Below, piece by piece: positions 60,587 through 64,000 of a stretch of DNA of 64,000 bases. Within the stretch, counting starts at the first letter, position 1. The number at the start of each line of letters is the position of its first letter. The notes beneath the pieces are model-generated. The model was given only the letters and a program-made list of their open reading frames with translations. It ran no database searches and was not told where the DNA came from. The stretch spans positions 27,602,184-27,666,183 of the forward strand of contig CAIIXF020000012.1 of NCBI GenBank assembly GCA_903813345.2, written 5' to 3'. The position numbers and the translations under genes are program-made. Source of the DNA: Owenia fusiformis (lineage: Eukaryota > Annelida > Polychaeta > Sabellida > Oweniidae).

Positions 60587-62901
60587 CAGGGTGATCACTA
60601 AGTTCTGGGAATTTATCTGTCATTTCATTATTTTTCAACCAATCTACTTGAAATTTTCAAGGTAAATGGAGAATATAGTTTTGGGTTGGATAAAACAGTT
60701 TCATTGTCATATGATGTCACAATGGATAATTATTGTTACTATAGCAACATGACAAATGGCGTAGCGGGTCAAGAAAAACTTGAATTCATTTTTATTTTAC
60801 TTGATCCAAAAGTATGGTTAATTAATACCTATTTGGTAGAGAAATTTCTGTGATTTTTCATGTTTTCAAATATTTCTAAGTTTAGTTTTTAAAGTAACAT
60901 CTGTATTGTGATATAAGAGTCCACTTTGCTCAATTTTCTTATCGGTCAGACTCTCAAAGTCACAATCATGACTCAAAATAGCGGGGAGTTATCTTCCATT
61001 GTGACTATGCTTCTTCCCATTCCTCAAATTGCCCATACTAGTCTTGAAGAATTAAGGTTCACACAAGTTGTTCATGCCCCATATTCAGTGGCGTAGGAAC
61101 AATATACGCCAAAACGCCAATGCGTAGTGTTGAAAAGCTAGAATGAATTAGCTTAATAATTTCCTTATGTTCTTTAGTCATATTTCCTCATTGTTAATAA
61201 ATTGTTTGTGATCTCGAGCACACTAAAGAAATGTTTTTGGAAACCATGTAATATGTTCGATTTTTTCAATAGTACTCTTTGCAAGGTTTTTGTTCCTCTG
61301 TTACTTTTTTCTAGCTTCGGCCACGATAAATGGCACTTTTTGGCGTAAAAATCAAGGTGATTTGGGGTAGAGGGTTATGATAGTTGGAAGTTTAAGCCAG
61401 TAAAAATGAAAGTACATTTCAACTTCAGTTCTAGGAAAGCAATTACCCTAATTTATATTTTATTTGAAATATAATAGATTATTATTTTAGGAAATAAAGC
61501 ATTTAGGCACCAATAATTATTTTGAAAGGAAAAAACAATTTACCACAAAATGTCACGTTGACTTTTGCATGGGCTTTATTTATCTTATAAAAAAAGTTGA
61601 AGACATTAGAGTTATGTTGTATCATTGATCACGGACATGTTTCTATTGATCATACTAGTTTCTTTAATCTGTATTGTTGAGATTTAAAAGATCGGCTTTC
61701 CATGGTGATTTTATATCATGAAAAACATTCGAACATTTTAAGCACAATTAGAAAGGTATTACCATAAAAATTACCTTTTACGAGCATAAAAGAGGCGTTT
61801 TGATTCGTTAAGATTTGACACAATTTTTTCATATTTTTGGCGTAGTGTTGAATTTACACCTTCCTACGCCCCTGCATATTCACCATAGGGTCAAGATTGC
61901 AGTAAAAAATCCCATTGACGACCATTATAACGTTTCATTTCATAATATATTCATAGGCACAGATCTAGCTCAGCGAAACAGTGCCCAGTGTTCATTGGAG
62001 TCTTGTCTAGCTTGCCGTTACAAAATAAGCATACGGTGACCGCACCGTTTTTGAGATAACTGAATCTGGAGAGAGCTACCACCGTAAAGCTACCTGTTTC
62101 AGAAAATTATTCTGCTCTACATAGTCTCAAAAATCACTCCGCCATCTATAAAAATTCTGTTTCTAACCAAACTTGTAAATGTTTCCTGATAGATTAGTAC
62201 TTACCCTATCGAAAATAAACCTTGATTCATTTATCAAACATTAGATGGCGCTGCGACGGGACAGAAAAGGAGAAAGGCTTTTTTATACAGAAAGCCAAAT
62301 AACCAACGGTAACCGCTAGTATCCCTACTCCGGACTATATTCATATAATGTTCACCAGATGAACCACCATTAGGTTCACTAAATTTGACTGTTGAAGCTT
62401 CATATAGAGATCATCATAAGTTTGGTTCCAATGAGGGACTGATCTCAACAGCTTGAGCAAATTTTAAAGGGATACCAAGGGGAGGACTGGAAAGCAACTT
62501 TATGGACTACAGTAGGTTTGACAACAATACATAGGCATTCAGGCCTATGGAAATCATTATAAATGAAATGATCCTTCCAGCAATGAAGAATACTTCTGAA
62601 TAAATGACTTCAAGAGTACTGTTCTGCCTCTAGTACAATAAGTTTGAACCAACGATCTAGGCAAGATGAATATGTTTTAGCAGGATATTTTTCAAATTAA
62701 CGTCAGTCAAAATTTGCTGACCCGCTGACCACTTTTACTTTTTTTATAATTGCAATAAAATAAATTGTAAAAGTGATATGTATATGGAACATTGTCTGTC
62801 AATTCAGAATGATACAATGTACATTTGCTGGAAGTTTCAACTGAATTTGTTGAAAAATATTGAAATGACAGACTAATTCCCAGAACTTAGTGATCACCCT
62901 G
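60587..62901. mobile_element. CAGGGTGATCAC transposon, TA target, non-autonomous
   Basis: The left end CAGGGTGATCACTAAGTTCT and its inverted copy at the right (AGAACTTAGTGATCACCCTG) are flanked by TA (60585-60586, 62902-62903). Subterminal ATTTATCTGTCATTTCA / TGAAATGACAGACTAATT extends the repeat to about 70 bp. The 2.3 kb interior has no recognisable transposase frame. It is interrupted by a second element at 61086-61874. The ends resemble the smaller element at 36597-36825 (CAGGGTGTC). Confidence 0.82.
61086..61874. mobile_element. hAT-like insertion nested in the CAGGGTGATCAC element
   Basis: Ends CAGTGGCGTAGGAA and TTCCTACGCCCCTG are inverted repeats with one mismatch. CATATT occurs directly on both sides (61080-61085, 61875-61880), or CATATTCA if the shared CA is counted. 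The CAGNGGCGTAG-type end is common in hAT MITEs. TGGCGTA also recurs near both ends (TACGCCAAAACGCC, TTTTTGGCGTAGTG). No open transposase frame. Confidence 0.7.
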
Positions 62902-62917
62902 TATATAATAATAATGA

Positions 62918-63853
62918 TCATACAAGTGTGGTAAAGCTAATCTGACGATTCTGAGGAGGAAATACTATGCCAAGTCCTGTAATAATTTTGGGCATTTTTT
63001 TCAATAGAAATCTTTCTTGGGATTTTAAAACTCTTCTGTGGAGTTCAGTTAGTGTCTCTGTTTTCTTCTTCTTTTTCTTCTTTGTTGGAACTGCGAGTTC
63101 CTCATCATGACCACTCGACATATTATGTGCGATATTATCCCGGAAATCGTCCATCTGCTGATCGTCATCCTCATTAAAAATGGTGACGTTTTTGTCTTGA
63201 GTTGACGTACTTGCAGTTGCAGCTTGGGTCTGGACTTTTGTAGACTTTGGGGTCGGGTTTTTTACAGGCTTTGGGGTTGGGGCTTCCACAGGATTGGGAG
63301 TCTTCGCTTTGGTAGGCTGGGGGCAGGGTTTTTCCGCAAACCTCATTTCAATTTTCTTAACATCATCAATAGCCAATCTGAAACACAAGTCGGATAAAAT
63401 TTTTATAAATAAGCAAAATCAAACTGAAATTTGAAAGTCTAGTAAATAATAGTACTAAAAAGAATGAAAAAACCCTGAAATCTCTTACTGAATTTCTGTA
63501 TCTTTGACAACCTCCTTTCCTGTAACCAACTTCCCAAGCTTTGTAGAAAGACGGGTCTGTAGCTGATCATAGCTTGTTTGTTTGTAGTAACTCGACGTGT
63601 CTTCTGTTAGAAGATGGAGATTGTCTTTGATGGTATCGACAATTTCTGTCCAACAACATGGATGCACCAAGTAGCTTCTTAGTAAAAGTAAAACTTCTGG
63701 TTTCGAAAAGAAAACCTTTCGTTTTCTTTTTGTCAAGAGCGTAGGTTCTGAAACAGATATAAATTCAGTAATATTGGCTGCTGCAAGGCGAATGCGTGCT
63801 TTGATTTGCACAGTGTCATGTTTATTCTTCACAGCTAACGTGCCATTCAAACC
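62918..63853 (-). CDS. Unidentified gene, two C-terminal exons; possible Myb/SANT-like segment
   Basis: Exons on the minus strand: 63489-63853 (acceptor TTTTACAG, donor GTAAGA) and 62918-63377 (acceptor TGTGTTTCAG, stop TAA). Phases agree, giving about 274 residues, with earlier exons outside the window; an ATG at 63880 lies in the same frame but before a good acceptor. The first exon has a helical segment with FSKPEVLLLLRSY, CWTEIVDTIKDNL and QLQTRLSTKLGKL, whose Trp and helix spacing recalls Myb/SANT-like or trihelix DNA-binding domains. The second exon has a Pro-Thr-Lys-rich linker (KTPNPVEAPTPKPVKNPTPK), an acidic patch (FNEDDDQQMDDF), a Lys7 run and a basic tail. A nuclear protein is likely; the function is unknown and I do not recognise an orthologue. 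Confidence 0.6.
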
Positions 63854-64000
63854 CTGTAAAATGTTAAGGTCAGGGTGCATGATGGGAAATTTTCTGCATT
63901 CCTCAATTGAATCACATGTTATTTTTCAAACAAGAATCACTCCTTCCCCAGATAGTCTATATCTTTCAGGTTTGCACAAAGAGTGCTCTTATTATGTGCC

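Overview
This is a eukaryotic genomic window from an invertebrate animal. It is AT-rich, its genes have many short exons with GT/AG introns, its intergenic DNA is long, and it is dense in DNA-transposon debris (mariner, pogo, piggyBac-like, hAT-like and foldback MITEs), minisatellites and one LINE fragment. The phylum cannot be fixed from the sequence alone. A marine invertebrate (mollusc, brachiopod, annelid, nemertean or an invertebrate deuterostome) fits best, because clean METTL16, LIS1 and PPM1D orthologues sit beside a small Death-domain gene pair. No prokaryotic features are present.

Layout. 0-0.4 kb: 3' end of a multipass (MFS-type) transporter gene (+). 1.6-5.5 kb: two tandem paralogous genes (+), each a tiny first exon coding M-S plus one base, then an exon coding a single Death-like domain. 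A mariner-type element ends four bases before the start codon of the first. 7.9-17.2 kb: METTL16 (-), seven recognised coding exons, with introns full of repeats. 17.2-24.7 kb: METTL16/LIS1 intergenic DNA with hAT- and piggyBac-like MITEs, a tRNA-derived remnant, a 24-bp minisatellite and a GC-richer stretch that may hold the LIS1 promoter. 24.7-39.6 kb: LIS1/PAFAH1B1 (+), twelve coding exons, 409 aa, complete. 39.6-44.5 kb: 3' flank and minisatellites. 44.5-46.6 kb: a YdjC/carbohydrate-deacetylase gene (-), four exons. 46.7-48.5 kb: a 65-bp satellite plus a degenerate relative, rich in AATAAA. 49.7-56.0 kb: PPM1D/Wip1-type PP2C phosphatase (+), five exons, 782 aa with a long tail. 56-62.9 kb: nested transposons and a 19-bp minisatellite. 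62.9-64 kb: two exons of an unidentified gene (-) with a possible Myb/SANT-like segment, running off the window.

The genes do not form one pathway. METTL16 (RNA m6A methyltransferase), LIS1 (dynein regulator), YdjC-like deacetylase and PPM1D (stress-response phosphatase) are independent housekeeping genes. The head-to-head METTL16/LIS1 pair matches the order and orientation I recall for human 17p13.3 and may be ancient linkage. The most notable points are the Death-domain pair with a transposon abutting a start codon, an in-frame 54-bp duplication of a splice acceptor in LIS1 that could add 18 residues to a WD40 blade, a CtBP-type PLDLS motif in the PPM1D tail, a polyadenylation-hexamer-rich satellite between two divergent genes, a near-perfect short hairpin in a YdjC intron, and several nested or foldback transposons. 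All exon structures are my own splice-site reading. No homology search was run.
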